Below are positions 51,319-60,325 of a stretch of DNA of 64,000 nucleotides, in pieces; position 1 is the first letter of the stretch, and each line of letters begins with the position of its first letter. The notes under the pieces are model-generated. The model saw only the letters and a program-made list of their open reading frames with translations. It made no database searches and was not told where the DNA came from. Source of the DNA: a bacterium 0.1xD8-71 (lineage in GTDB: Bacteria; Bacillota; Clostridia; Lachnospirales; Lachnospiraceae); NCBI GenBank assembly GCA_003612405.1, contig RAYR01000001.1, positions 62,001 to 126,000 on the forward strand, in the 5' to 3' direction. A program made the position numbers and the translations under genes.

Positions 51319-52556
51319 GAAAGAGAACAAAACAGATTCTGGGATGGTGTCATGGAGGCATTTTACTGTCAGTCCTGGCTCCGGTTTTGTATGCACTGTT
51401 TATCCAGGGCGAAATGGTGTATGATATGAAGTGGGTATGGCTTCTCAATCTGCTGATCCTGGCGGTTATTGCAGGAACGGATCTGCTGATGGAAAGATGC
51501 AGGAGAATGGGTGTGTATCTGTTCTGGTCTGTTCTGTGTGTGACGGCGGTCAATGCAGCGGCATGGAAGACTCGTGGGATTACCGGAGAGGGCGATATGG
51601 ATATCGGCTTGGGTGTGGCGGTGATTCTGGGACTGGAATCCTTCATCGTTTATGTGGAACGTATCCTGATCAGGCTGCATGACAAAAAGAGAGTGGACAG
51701 ACAGGAAGAGAATCCGGACTGGCAGCCGAGACAGAGTATACTCACACAACCGCGGGCAGTCTATCTGTTTGTACCATTATTTGCCTATGGGGTGGGAAAG
51801 TTTTGTAATAATCCGCCGCTTTGTAATATTATCATGGGATTGTTACCATTATATTTATGCGGCACGCTTTTGTACTGCTATCTGGAAGAGACACAGGAAT
51901 ATCTGTTCTTAAACAAGCGGGTATGTAACCTGTCCGGACGGCGGCTCTATGGGATCAACGGCAGTATCTGTCTGATGTTTCTGGCAGGAATCATCTGTCT
52001 GGGTATTGTATCCGGCGTTTTGTCCGAGTATAGAAACCACCGGGATATCCGGGGGCTTTTTCAGAAAGAAGTGGATATGGACGAGATGCCGACGGAGCAG
52101 CTTTGGGAGGAATTGAACCTGTATTCTGACAGGGAGGATGGGATATTCTGTTTCATGGAACCGGAGGACAAAGAACCGCCGGTCTGGATGAAGTATCTGG
52201 AGAAGGGACTGGCAGTTCTGGGGGTTAGTATGGCAGCCTTGCTGGGGATATGTGGGTTTCACAGGATAAGCAGGCTGTTTCGGGAAACCTTTGATGAGAA
52301 CGGTGATGTGGTGGAGAATCTGCAAGAAGAAAAAGAAGCAGTACAAAGCGGGAAATCCCTGCATACCGGCAGAAAGAATCTGACACAGACCGAGCGGATC
52401 CGCAGACAGTACCGCCGCACGATCAGGAAGTATCGCAAAGAGCCTCCCGGACGGCATGAGACACCCTATGAGATGGAAACCTATGCGGGCATCGCTGATA
52501 CGGAAGAGGGAAAGAGACTTCATGAGATTTATGAGCGGGTGCGTTATTATAGATAA
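51315..52556 (+). CDS. Membrane protein with DUF4129-like C-terminus
   Basis: A 413-residue protein with several membrane helices in residues 10-110 and 150-240 and a soluble C-terminal tail. The tail pattern RRQYRRTIRKYRKEPPGRHETPYEMETY and the ending LHEIYERVRYY resemble DUF4129, found at the end of transglutaminase-containing proteins in MoxR/DUF58 operons; no transglutaminase domain is present here. The TTG at 51315 shares bases with the DUF58 stop (TTGA) and has GGGAGGTGA upstream, so I take it as the start over the longer frame from 51228. Confidence 0.78.
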   Translation: MRKRTKQILGWCHGGILLSVLAPVLYALFIQGEMVYDMKWVWLLNLLILAVIAGTDLLMERCRRMGVYLFWSVLCVTAVNAAAWKTRGITGEGDMDIGLGVAVILGLESFIVYVERILIRLHDKKRVDRQEENPDWQPRQSILTQPRAVYLFVPLFAYGVGKFCNNPPLCNIIMGLLPLYLCGTLLYCYLEETQEYLFLNKRVCNLSGRRLYGINGSICLMFLAGIICLGIVSGVLSEYRNHRDIRGLFQKEVDMDEMPTEQLWEELNLYSDREDGIFCFMEPEDKEPPVWMKYLEKGLAVLGVSMAALLGICGFHRISRLFRETFDENGDVVENLQEEKEAVQSGKSLHTGRKNLTQTERIRRQYRRTIRKYRKEPPGRHETPYEMETYAGIADTEEGKRLHEIYERVRYYR

Positions 52557-52588
52557 ACAATAAAACAGACAGAAAGGTTGGATGTACA

Positions 52589-53377
52589 ATGAATCTTCAG
52601 ACGATTTCAGGAATCAGTATTTTAGGCATGTTTTTTACTTTGGCTGTTTCGATAGGGATACCTGTGGCCCTGCTTCTTTATCTGTATATCAGGAAGCGGG
52701 CAAAGCTTACAAGCTTCTTTATCGGCGCCGGTGTTTTCTTTGTGATGGCCATGGTATTGGAGCAGACACTTCATGTGGCGGTACTTTCGGCGGCCAAAGA
52801 AGAGCTGACAGCAAACATCTGGGCTTTTGCCGCATATGGCGGGCTGGCGGCAGCGCTGTTTGAGGAGACAGGGCGTTATATTGCCATGCGGTATTTGATG
52901 AAGAAAAATCTGGACACGGAAAATGCCCTGATGTATGGAGCCGGACACGGCGGGTTTGAGGCAATCCTGATTGTGGGAATGATGTGTATCAATAATATTG
53001 TAATGTCTATCATGATCAATACGGGCGGTATGGAATCCACACTGATGGCATTGGATGAGGAAGTCAGGGAGGTAACCATACAACAGTTGTCTGCACTTTG
53101 GACAACGCCGGACTATGTTTTTTATCTGTCAGGGGTGGAGCGGTTGTGTGCCATTGTGTTACAGATTGCTCTTTCCATTCTGATGTACTGTGGTGTCAGA
53201 TATGGCAGAAAGGTATATGTGGCACTGGCGTTTGGAATTCATTTTCTGGTAGACTTTATTACAGTGCTCAGTGCAGATTATATGGAGCTGGTGTTGGTGG
53301 AGGGGATTGTTATCGTCTTAACCGTGCTGACAGCAGCGTTGACTTACCGGATCTGGAAAGGGGAAGTTGCAAAATGA
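52589..53377 (+). CDS. YhfC-family intramembrane protease-like protein
   Basis: A 262-residue membrane protein with about seven helices. The sequence FEETGRYIAMRYL (about residues 91-103), GHGGFEAI (about 118-125) and the late HFLVDF (about 218-223) match the YhfC family, distant CPBP/Abi-like glutamic proteases. GAAAGGTTG lies before the ATG. It is 32 bases after the MoxR/DUF58 operon, from which it may be read. Confidence 0.87.
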   Translation: MNLQTISGISILGMFFTLAVSIGIPVALLLYLYIRKRAKLTSFFIGAGVFFVMAMVLEQTLHVAVLSAAKEELTANIWAFAAYGGLAAALFEETGRYIAMRYLMKKNLDTENALMYGAGHGGFEAILIVGMMCINNIVMSIMINTGGMESTLMALDEEVREVTIQQLSALWTTPDYVFYLSGVERLCAIVLQIALSILMYCGVRYGRKVYVALAFGIHFLVDFITVLSADYMELVLVEGIVIVLTVLTAALTYRIWKGEVAK

Positions 53378-53394
53378 TGCTTCCCTTTTAAGGG
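53359..53394 (+). terminator. Possible terminator overlapping the end of the YhfC gene
   Basis: GGGGAAG, then 13 bases, then CTTCCCTTTT form a short hairpin with a T-run; a second small stem CCCTT-TT-AAGGGG-TTTT overlaps it. Confidence 0.4.
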
Positions 53395-53458
53395 GTTTTA
53401 AGATACAATGAATTAAGAAGTGTTGCTGTTATCTGACCTGACAAAAGGAGAATGTGGA

Positions 53459-54742
53459 TTGAAAATCGGGACAAAAAGACCGCTTGTGATTTCAATATCC
53501 GTAGGCCTTATTCTGACAGGTATATTGACAGGATGCGGGGCAGCCGGACAGCGGGAAGCTGTGGAACCGTCCGGGGAAACCAAAGAAGCTGTAGAAACAG
53601 TGGGCATTACGTTTGTTGATCAGCTGGAAGTGGAAGAACCGGCAAGAGTTACCATTCAGGAACAGATGAAAATAGAAGAAGAGCCGGAAGAAGCGGACTA
53701 TCGGGATGTGATGGCGGCTTTGTTAAGTGATATGTACGGAGACTACAGGGAGGAAGGCGGAGAGATTGCCTTCGTACCGGATGGAGCTCTGATAGATGGT
53801 ATTTACAATGAAAATATTTATGATGGTATCTGTATGTATGCTCTGGCGGCAGGGGTTTCCTTCTCCTATTATGGAGTAGAAGGAGAAAGCCTTCAGGATT
53901 ACCGGGATGCGCTGGTGCATGCGGTGGACAACCAGGCCAGGATAATTGTCTGCGCGGGAGAAAACTTTCAGAAAGCAGTCTATGAATTGCAGAATGAGTA
54001 TCCGCAGATTTCTTTCTTATTGATTGACGGCGTACCGGAAGATGAATCCGGAGAGGCAGCGGATGTGGCGGATAATGTGCATTGTGTTACATTCCAGGAA
54101 GAGCAGGCAGGGTATCTTGCAGGATATATGGCAGTTATGGAAGGATATCGCCGGTTCGGTTTTATCGGCGGGGTTGAGTCGGCACCGGTTATCCGGTATG
54201 GTTATGGTTATCTGCAAGGGATTGATGATGCGGCGGGCAGCATGGCAATAGAAGATGTGTCGGTGAAGTACTGGTATGCGGGAACTTACGAGCCGGGGCA
54301 GGAAATTCTGGACAAGGCTTCTGCATGGTATGAAGATGGTACGGAAGTGATTTTTGCATGTGGCGGCCGCCTGTATGAATCTGTAGTGGAGGCGGCGGAG
54401 GAGAAAGGCGGTATGATGATCGGGGCGGATATGGATCAATGCCGGGAATCAGAATGTGTTTTGACCAGCGCAGTCAAAGATATCGCCAATGCAGTTATTA
54501 TTTCGCTGGATGATTACTATGCCGCAGGCGGCAGATGGTCAGAGAATTTTGCCGGGCAGGTGCAGCGCTGCGGTGCCAAAGAAAATTGTACGGGGCTGCC
54601 TGTGCTGAACACAGAATGGCGGTTTGAAAATATTACGATAGACGAATATTATAAAGTGTTTCATCAAGTCAGAAGAGGGGAAATAGAAGTGTCGGATGTG
54701 GTAGATGTAAGACCGCAGGTGTCCGTCACGGTGGAATATTGA
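53459..54742 (+). CDS. BMP/Med-family substrate-binding lipoprotein
   Basis: A 427-residue lipoprotein: signal core and lipobox LTGC at about residues 21-24, then an acidic linker (30-80) and a periplasmic-binding fold. IVCAGENFQKAVYELQNEYP and FQEEQAGYLAGYMAVMEGYRRFGFIGG (two blocks, around residues 215-240) are typical of the BMP (PnrA/Med) nucleoside-binding family. No ABC transporter genes are adjacent, so it may be a sensor or an orphan binding protein. No ATG is near the ribosome site; TTG at 53459 is 8 bases after AAGGAG. The next gene overlaps its stop by 1 base. Confidence 0.86.
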   Translation: MKIGTKRPLVISISVGLILTGILTGCGAAGQREAVEPSGETKEAVETVGITFVDQLEVEEPARVTIQEQMKIEEEPEEADYRDVMAALLSDMYGDYREEGGEIAFVPDGALIDGIYNENIYDGICMYALAAGVSFSYYGVEGESLQDYRDALVHAVDNQARIIVCAGENFQKAVYELQNEYPQISFLLIDGVPEDESGEAADVADNVHCVTFQEEQAGYLAGYMAVMEGYRRFGFIGGVESAPVIRYGYGYLQGIDDAAGSMAIEDVSVKYWYAGTYEPGQEILDKASAWYEDGTEVIFACGGRLYESVVEAAEEKGGMMIGADMDQCRESECVLTSAVKDIANAVIISLDDYYAAGGRWSENFAGQVQRCGAKENCTGLPVLNTEWRFENITIDEYYKVFHQVRRGEIEVSDVVDVRPQVSVTVEY

Positions 54743-56478
54743 TGCGGGCAGAAGAAAGAAAAACAGATAGTGGATGCAACTGGATAAGGCAGAGTCTGAT
54801 CGCATTGCTGGCAGGGTTATTTGTGCCGGTTCTTTTATGTGGCTGCGGAGAGGAAGTTCCTGTCAGCTCGGAACGGGTCGAGACGGAGGGTGCGATTGTA
54901 CCTGGTGAGGAATTTGATGCGGAGAGGCTGACCAGAGGCGATGTGGAACTGAGTGCTGCCAAGCTGGAGGATTATGCATCGTCGGCAGCATTATATTATG
55001 AGGACTCTACAGAAAAGCTGGAATATTCCGTGGTGATGCCTCAGGTGCCGGCAAGTGATGATGCTTATCTGTATCTGTTTCATACAGCATGTTATGAGGA
55101 CGGGGAATTGTCCGGGGAACCGGTTGCTTTTCAGGCCAAGAGACGAAACTGGAAGATTCGGTTTGCTTACAGGGAAGATTATCTGTTCGACCTGTTTGTT
55201 CCGGCGCTTTTGCTGGACGGAGAATATGTACCTGTGGGGAATGGTGTTTATCTGCTGAATCCGGAGGCCCTGGCCGAGAATCAGGACGCTTATCCGGATG
55301 TAGGTTCCAAGAAAGGTTTGCTGTTGGATCCTACCATGCTGAAGACGCCGGAACTGACAGACCTTGGCGTGAAACATGCTATTTATAATATACCTCTGTC
55401 CCATATTATGGGGGAGACCACAAATGAATTTCTGCCCACCATTGAATATGAATATGAAGGAACCACTTATCTTTTCAATGGAGCGGCGATCAACGGCTAT
55501 GATGAGCTGTTTGTCTATCTGAATGAGCGGGGTATGAGCACCACAGCGGTGGTATTAAATGACTGGAATGAAGAACATATGGAGCTGATTCATCCGGAGG
55601 CAAGGGAGAAGGACAGCAAAGCCTATTATTATATGTTCAACGCGGCAGATGCAGAGGGCGTCAAAACCATGGAAGCGGTGGCCAGTTTTCTGGCGGGCCG
55701 TTATGACGGCGGAGAGCATGGTATTGTACACAGCTGGGTGATTGCCAACGAGATTAATCAGAATAAAATCTGGAATTATCTGGATACGGCAGATGTGGAT
55801 TATTATGCGCAGGAATTTGAGAGAGGGATGCGGATTTTCTATCAGGCCATCAAGAGTGAATATGCCAATGCCAGGGTGTATTTCAGTATTGATCATGACT
55901 GGAACAGTAATAAGATGGCAAGCACAAAATATTTTAATGCCAGAGATTTAGTCAGGGCATTTAATGATGCGGCTCTATTACACGGCAACTACGACTGGGG
56001 CATTGCCATACATCCTTATCCGCAGCCTATGACTCGTGTGAATTACTGGTCCCAGCACTATGACAAGACCCCGGATGCAGAGATCGTATCGATCATGAAT
56101 CTGGGCGTTTTGACAGATTTCCTGGGGCAGGAGGAGTATCTGGATACCAAGGGTGAAGTAAGAAGTATTACCATTACGGAACTGGGCTTTTCCTCTAAAT
56201 CAGGTGAAAAACTACAGGCAGCGGCTTTTGCCTATTGTTATTACATTACAGAGGCCAATCCATACATAGATGCTTTTATCATGAACCGTCAGACAGACGC
56301 ACCGGAAGAAGTAAAACAGGGACTTGCTTTCGGGATTTATGAATATGATCATTCCGAGAAATATATTAAAGATGTGTTCCGCTACATTGATACGGATCAG
56401 GCGGAGGAACATACAGAGTTTATGTTAAATATCCTGGAAGCAGAAAGCCTGGAAGAAGCACTTTCCTGGGCACAGTGA
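54742..56478 (+). CDS. DUF5722 lipoprotein, glycoside-hydrolase-like barrel
   Basis: A 578-residue protein with a lipoprotein-type signal (LLCGCG at about residues 31-36). After residue 200 it resembles a (beta/alpha)8 barrel of the clan GH-A type: VHSWVIANEINQNKIWNY (about 329-346) contains a possible acid/base Glu and ITITELGFSS (about 476-485) a possible nucleophile Glu. This fits DUF5722 as I recall it. No substrate is known. It starts in the TGATG overlap with the preceding lipoprotein gene, so the two are co-translated. Confidence 0.78.
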   Translation: MRAEERKTDSGCNWIRQSLIALLAGLFVPVLLCGCGEEVPVSSERVETEGAIVPGEEFDAERLTRGDVELSAAKLEDYASSAALYYEDSTEKLEYSVVMPQVPASDDAYLYLFHTACYEDGELSGEPVAFQAKRRNWKIRFAYREDYLFDLFVPALLLDGEYVPVGNGVYLLNPEALAENQDAYPDVGSKKGLLLDPTMLKTPELTDLGVKHAIYNIPLSHIMGETTNEFLPTIEYEYEGTTYLFNGAAINGYDELFVYLNERGMSTTAVVLNDWNEEHMELIHPEAREKDSKAYYYMFNAADAEGVKTMEAVASFLAGRYDGGEHGIVHSWVIANEINQNKIWNYLDTADVDYYAQEFERGMRIFYQAIKSEYANARVYFSIDHDWNSNKMASTKYFNARDLVRAFNDAALLHGNYDWGIAIHPYPQPMTRVNYWSQHYDKTPDAEIVSIMNLGVLTDFLGQEEYLDTKGEVRSITITELGFSSKSGEKLQAAAFAYCYYITEANPYIDAFIMNRQTDAPEEVKQGLAFGIYEYDHSEKYIKDVFRYIDTDQAEEHTEFMLNILEAESLEEALSWAQ

Positions 56479-56525
56479 TTTTGCGGAAACAACAGGATAA
56501 AAGGGCTTTTTGGCAAAAAATTCTG

Positions 56526-56554
56526 TTGTATTCTGCGGTCGATTCGGATATAAT
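56526..56554 (+). promoter_or_regulatory. Promoter of the 6S RNA candidate
   Basis: TTGTAT (56526-56531), 17 bases, TATAAT (56549-56554), placing the transcript start near 56561. Confidence 0.75.
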
Positions 56555-56560
56555 AGAACT

Positions 56561-56790
56561 AACCTGAAATGTACGATAAAGTCTTGTTATTTTGAACCTA
56601 CAGATACTTTAAACGGGATTCCTACATTGTCATATGGATGTCAGGCCTCCAGCCTTTGAGCTTTGTGCAGTGGAAGGCAGAAGTGTGATTGCGGTTACCC
56701 ACCTAGCTTTGCTAGGAGTCAAAATACAAGATCCGGCATTTCGGGGGGAATACAAAAGATAGAAAGCAGTCGTCTGAGACGGCTGCTTTT
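56561..56790 (+). ncRNA. ssrS: 6S RNA (SsrS) candidate
   Basis: This 423-base gap has no plausible coding sequence but has a transcript-like layout. The two ends pair: CTGAAATG (56564-56571) with CATTTCGG (56737-56744), and CTTGTTATTTTGA...CCTA (from 56583) with TAGG...TCAAAATACAAG (about 56713-56730). Inner elements include small hairpins, for example CCTAGC-TTT-GCTAGG (56702-56716). A long double-stranded rod with an unpaired middle is the form of 6S RNA, which binds the housekeeping RNA polymerase holoenzyme. A consensus promoter precedes it and a terminator follows. The mature end is probably near 56746. The identity rests on shape and recalled clostridial 6S sequences, not on a covariance search. 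Confidence 0.75.
56763..56790 (+). terminator. Terminator after the 6S RNA candidate
   Basis: AAAGCAGTCGT, a CTGAG loop and ACGGCTGCTTTT pair with one T/G wobble and end in T residues. Confidence 0.8.
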
Positions 56791-56901
56791 GCGTTTGGGA
56801 TAATGTAAGCTGTTTGTGCATAGAAATAGAGAAGAGTCTGTGTCCATAGGGACAGGATGGAGATACAGGTGGACGTTGTGTATTGACAGAAAGGTTTTAG
56901 G

Positions 56902-59118
56902 ATGAAATTTGATGCTAAGTGGATAATAAAACTGTCGTTGATTTTTTTCGGACTGTTATTCCTGGTCTGTCTGTGGCTGGGAAGAGGCCAGGGGAAGAAG
57001 GAATCTCTGGAAGGAGATAAAATCCTGGTGGAGGATGTGGAGATTCTGATGGAGGCTCTGGAGACGGCAATAGATGTCGATATGGGAGAAATGCAGAGCC
57101 CCTATCTGACCTATCAGCAGTACATACAGATTTATGAACAGGTAGAGGGACAACAACTGGGACTGCCTGATTTCAGAGATCAATATGAGCCGGAATATGC
57201 ATTGTTAAAGAAAGACTGGTATGAGGCGTACCGGATCATGCTTGCATATTTTGATACAGAATCGTCTATTTGGGAAACCACTGTTTTTGTCCTGAAGGTA
57301 AATCCTGAGACCAGAGAAGCCTATACAGAGAACGGAGCCATGCAGGGGGCTTATCAATACTGTTCGGCGGCTTTTGAGGAAAATGTTTTTGAGGAGATGA
57401 AAGTATATGTGAAGGACGATAAACTCCTGACGATTGTGGAAGTACTGCCGGAGGAACACTATCTGGGAAACGTATGGGTTATGGAAGTGACAGATGATGT
57501 CCTTTCATGCTTTTATCATCAGGTAGCGTTTCAGGTACAGACGGCGGGAAAGAATACAGGCAGTCTGGAACGGGAACAGGTGGCGGATCTGGTTTTTCAG
57601 GACGGAAGAATGAAATCAGCCAGGGGATATGAAGAAAAGATTCATGGAAAGCTCCTGCGGGTGACGGAGGAAGAAATAGAGATTGAGGGGCAGGGGATCT
57701 ATAAGGCCGCAGAGAATATGGAAATCTACAAACTCTATGGCAGCATGGAGACCCTGCGGCGTACAGATTTAAAAATTGGCTATGCGGATACAGATTTTGT
57801 GATGGATAAGGATAAAATCTGTGCCTGTCTGGTGTCCAGACCGGAGAAAGCCGACACAATCCGCGTGCTGATCAAAAATACGGCGGACAACAGTAATTAC
57901 CATAAGACGGTAGGAATCAGCGTGGACGGGGAACAGACGCGGATAGAAGCGAAGGACATGGAGGTTGGAGAACGGAGAATTTATCAAAGTAAAAACCTTA
58001 CGGACAAGGTTCTTTTGGATATGGAAGGAAAAAGCCGGGAGAATAATGCCTACAGGGGGGCTGTGGAGTGTTACCGGGTTTCGGAGGGAATTGTCCTGAT
58101 CAATGAACTTCCGCTGGAGGAGTATCTTTATGCAGTGGTACCCAGTGAGATGCCTGCATCTTATCCGCAGGAGGCGCTTAAGGCACAGGCAGTATGTGCC
58201 AGAACTTATGGCTACCGTTATATTCTCCATGCAGGCCTGCCACAGCTGGGAGCCCATGTGGATGATACCACAGCCTATCAGGTCTATCATAATATTCCGG
58301 AAAACGCGGCTTCCACCACGGCGGTCAGGGAGACAGACGGGATACTGCTTTTCTATCAGGGACAGCCGGCACAGAATTATTATTATTCCACTTCCTGCGG
58401 TGTGGGAACGGATGCAAAAATCTGGAAAGGCGGAGAAAATACCGACACTTCTTATATGTGCGCTGCAAGGGTGAGTGAAAGGAAAACGCAGACAGACGGG
58501 GAAGAACTGCGCCGGGAGGAAGTTTTCAGGGCGTTTATCAGCACTGCGCACGAGGAGGATCTGGAAAGGGAGGAGCCCTGGTACCGCTGGACTTATGAGG
58601 TGGAACAGGTGAAGGCGGATAAGATTTTGGAGCGTGTACAGGAAAGATACCAGGCGGCACCGACAGCAGTGCTCACAAAGGCAGAAGGGGATTATTACGT
58701 GTCGGAACCGGTAAAGAAGTTTACCAGGATTAAGAATCTTTCTATTATAAAGAGAGGTGCAGGCGGTGTGGCAGAGGAACTGCTCATAGAGACGGATAAA
58801 TGTACGATCAAAGTGGTGTCGGAGTACAATATACGATATGTGTTGTGTGATGGTGAAAGTTCTGTGGTACGGCAGGATGACAGTACTACCTTGCCGGGAA
58901 CACTGCTTCCCAGCGGCTTTTTTGTTCTGGATGCTGGAAAAGAGGATGATAATGTGGTAGGATATACGTTGACCGGCGGCGGGTATGGCCATGGTGTGGG
59001 AATGTCCCAGAACGGGGCAAAGGCGCTTGGGAAGAAGGAAGTTTCCTATGAGCAGATTCTTGCCATGTTTTATCCCGGATGTACCTTGGAAGATGCAAAG
59101 ATATTGAAGGAACAATGA
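56902..59118 (+). CDS. SpoIID/LytB-domain protein, membrane anchored
   Basis: A 738-residue protein with a membrane helix at residues 9-27, a long N-terminal region of unknown fold, and a SpoIID/LytB domain starting near residue 395: INELPLEEYLYAVVPSEMP (about 396-414), EALKAQAVCARTYGYRYI (two blocks), the YYYSTSCG motif (about 493-500) and the ending GGGYGHGVGMSQNGAKALG. SpoIID is a lytic transglycosylase that degrades denuded glycan strands during engulfment; this is longer than SpoIID and may be a vegetative relative. The ribosome site GAAAGG precedes the ATG. Confidence 0.88.
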   Translation: MKFDAKWIIKLSLIFFGLLFLVCLWLGRGQGKKESLEGDKILVEDVEILMEALETAIDVDMGEMQSPYLTYQQYIQIYEQVEGQQLGLPDFRDQYEPEYALLKKDWYEAYRIMLAYFDTESSIWETTVFVLKVNPETREAYTENGAMQGAYQYCSAAFEENVFEEMKVYVKDDKLLTIVEVLPEEHYLGNVWVMEVTDDVLSCFYHQVAFQVQTAGKNTGSLEREQVADLVFQDGRMKSARGYEEKIHGKLLRVTEEEIEIEGQGIYKAAENMEIYKLYGSMETLRRTDLKIGYADTDFVMDKDKICACLVSRPEKADTIRVLIKNTADNSNYHKTVGISVDGEQTRIEAKDMEVGERRIYQSKNLTDKVLLDMEGKSRENNAYRGAVECYRVSEGIVLINELPLEEYLYAVVPSEMPASYPQEALKAQAVCARTYGYRYILHAGLPQLGAHVDDTTAYQVYHNIPENAASTTAVRETDGILLFYQGQPAQNYYYSTSCGVGTDAKIWKGGENTDTSYMCAARVSERKTQTDGEELRREEVFRAFISTAHEEDLEREEPWYRWTYEVEQVKADKILERVQERYQAAPTAVLTKAEGDYYVSEPVKKFTRIKNLSIIKRGAGGVAEELLIETDKCTIKVVSEYNIRYVLCDGESSVVRQDDSTTLPGTLLPSGFFVLDAGKEDDNVVGYTLTGGGYGHGVGMSQNGAKALGKKEVSYEQILAMFYPGCTLEDAKILKEQ

Positions 59119-59135
59119 CAATGAACAGGTGATTT

Positions 59136-59993
59136 ATGAGGACAATATATAGGTTATATTATATTATACGGGATTTTAACTGGCAGATGACGAAGAAGAA
59201 CATCAGCGCCTTTGCGGCCAGTACGGCTTTCTTTCTCTTTCTGTCCATGATACCGCTTCTGATGGCCCTTTGTGCCATCCTGCCGTATACGGCGCTGACG
59301 AAAGATAATCTGTTAAATGCGATCACGCAGTTTACACCGGATGCCATGGAGGCTATGGTGGTAAGGATTGTTTCGGATGTTTATGCCAGGTCGGCAGGAA
59401 CCATCACAGTCTTTGCATTGGTTACGATCTGGTCTGCGGCCAAAGCAATGTTAGCCTTGATACGAGGGCTTAATGCAGTCAACGATTTTGAGGAGAGACG
59501 TAATTATTTTGTGCTGCGGGCAATCGCCTGTATTTATACGGTCATTATTCTGGCGGCAATGCTGGTGGCGTTGTTTGTCATGGTATTTGGCAATGTGATC
59601 GTGGACTTCCTGCTGGCAGATATTCCGCCGCTCCATATTCTGGTACGGTTTATCATGCATTTCCGTTTTCTGATATCCTGGGTGATTCTGACGCTTATTT
59701 TTGCGTTGATTTATGCGTATGTGCCCAGTAAGAAGCTGCGGTTTAAGGTGCAGATTCCGGGGGCGGCGTTTTCTGCTGTTTTATGGGGTGCTGCTTCCTA
59801 TGCTTTTTCGATATATGTGGATAATTTCAATGGATTTGGCACCTATGGAAGCCTGACTACGGTAGTGATTTTAATGTTGTGGTTCTATATGCTGATGTAT
59901 ATTCTGATGATCGGAGCACATATCAACCGTTATTTCGGGCCGGTGTATAAATTTTTGTTTGGCTGGCTTGACAAGTCGCGGGAAAGACACTAA
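59136..59993 (+). CDS. YihY/BrkB-family membrane protein
   Basis: A 285-residue membrane protein with about six helices. The N-terminal KKNISAFAASTAFFLFLSMIPLL and the late GTYGSLTTVVILMLWFYMLMYILMIGAHIN (in two blocks) are the hallmarks of the YihY (UPF0761/BrkB) family, whose role is unclear. It starts 17 bases after the SpoIID-like gene. Its 3' end carries the promoter of the phe operon, and the -10 hexamer of that promoter includes its stop codon. Confidence 0.9.
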   Translation: MRTIYRLYYIIRDFNWQMTKKNISAFAASTAFFLFLSMIPLLMALCAILPYTALTKDNLLNAITQFTPDAMEAMVVRIVSDVYARSAGTITVFALVTIWSAAKAMLALIRGLNAVNDFEERRNYFVLRAIACIYTVIILAAMLVALFVMVFGNVIVDFLLADIPPLHILVRFIMHFRFLISWVILTLIFALIYAYVPSKKLRFKVQIPGAAFSAVLWGAASYAFSIYVDNFNGFGTYGSLTTVVILMLWFYMLMYILMIGAHINRYFGPVYKFLFGWLDKSRERH

Positions 59994-59996
59994 AAT
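59968..59996 (+). promoter_or_regulatory. Promoter of the pheS-pheT operon
   Basis: TTGACA (59968-59973), 17 bases, TAAAAT (59991-59996). It lies inside the end of the YihY gene, whose TAA stop is the first half of the -10. Confidence 0.72.
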
Positions 59997-60004
59997 AGCA
60001 AGTA

Positions 60005-60288
60005 GATTTTTATAATAAAAAGCTGTGAAGGTGTCAGTAAGAGATTATTTTCCGCAAGAGAGAGGGAATCAGCGGCTGTAAGTTCCCTTCGGTTCAGATA
60101 GTTGTCCGAATTTCCCACCGGAGCTGCCTGTGCGAAATGATAGTAGTGCAGGACGTATGGCACGTTACGCCAAATGAAGTGTCTGTTGTCATCCGGTGCA
60201 AAACAGCATCGAAACAACAGGAATCTGGGTGGTACCGCGGAGTATATTCGTCCCATGTGTTTTATGCACATGGGACTTTGTCTTTATG
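60005..60288 (+). promoter_or_regulatory. T-box riboswitch controlling pheS-pheT
   Basis: The 332-base gap before pheS contains the T-box sequence TGGGTGGTACCGCGG at 60226-60240, then a terminator hairpin GTCCCATGTG...CACATGGGAC (60250-60276) with a T-rich tail. Stem I begins around 60020, with the conserved AGAGAGGGAATC block at 60056-60070. A phenylalanine UUC specifier is possible at 60112-60114, but the loop was not folded. Uncharged tRNA-Phe would pair with the T-box bulge and disrupt the terminator, switching on pheS, the tautomerase gene and pheT. Confidence 0.9.
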
Positions 60289-60325
60289 CAGGAAAAGGGA
60301 GAAAATTCAAAAAAGGAGAACGGCA

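Noticed and set aside
57769-59121. Open frame of 450 codons on the minus strand
   Set aside because: It is the mirror of the SpoIID-like gene, whose protein has diagnostic motifs; the mirror protein has none and no ribosome site.
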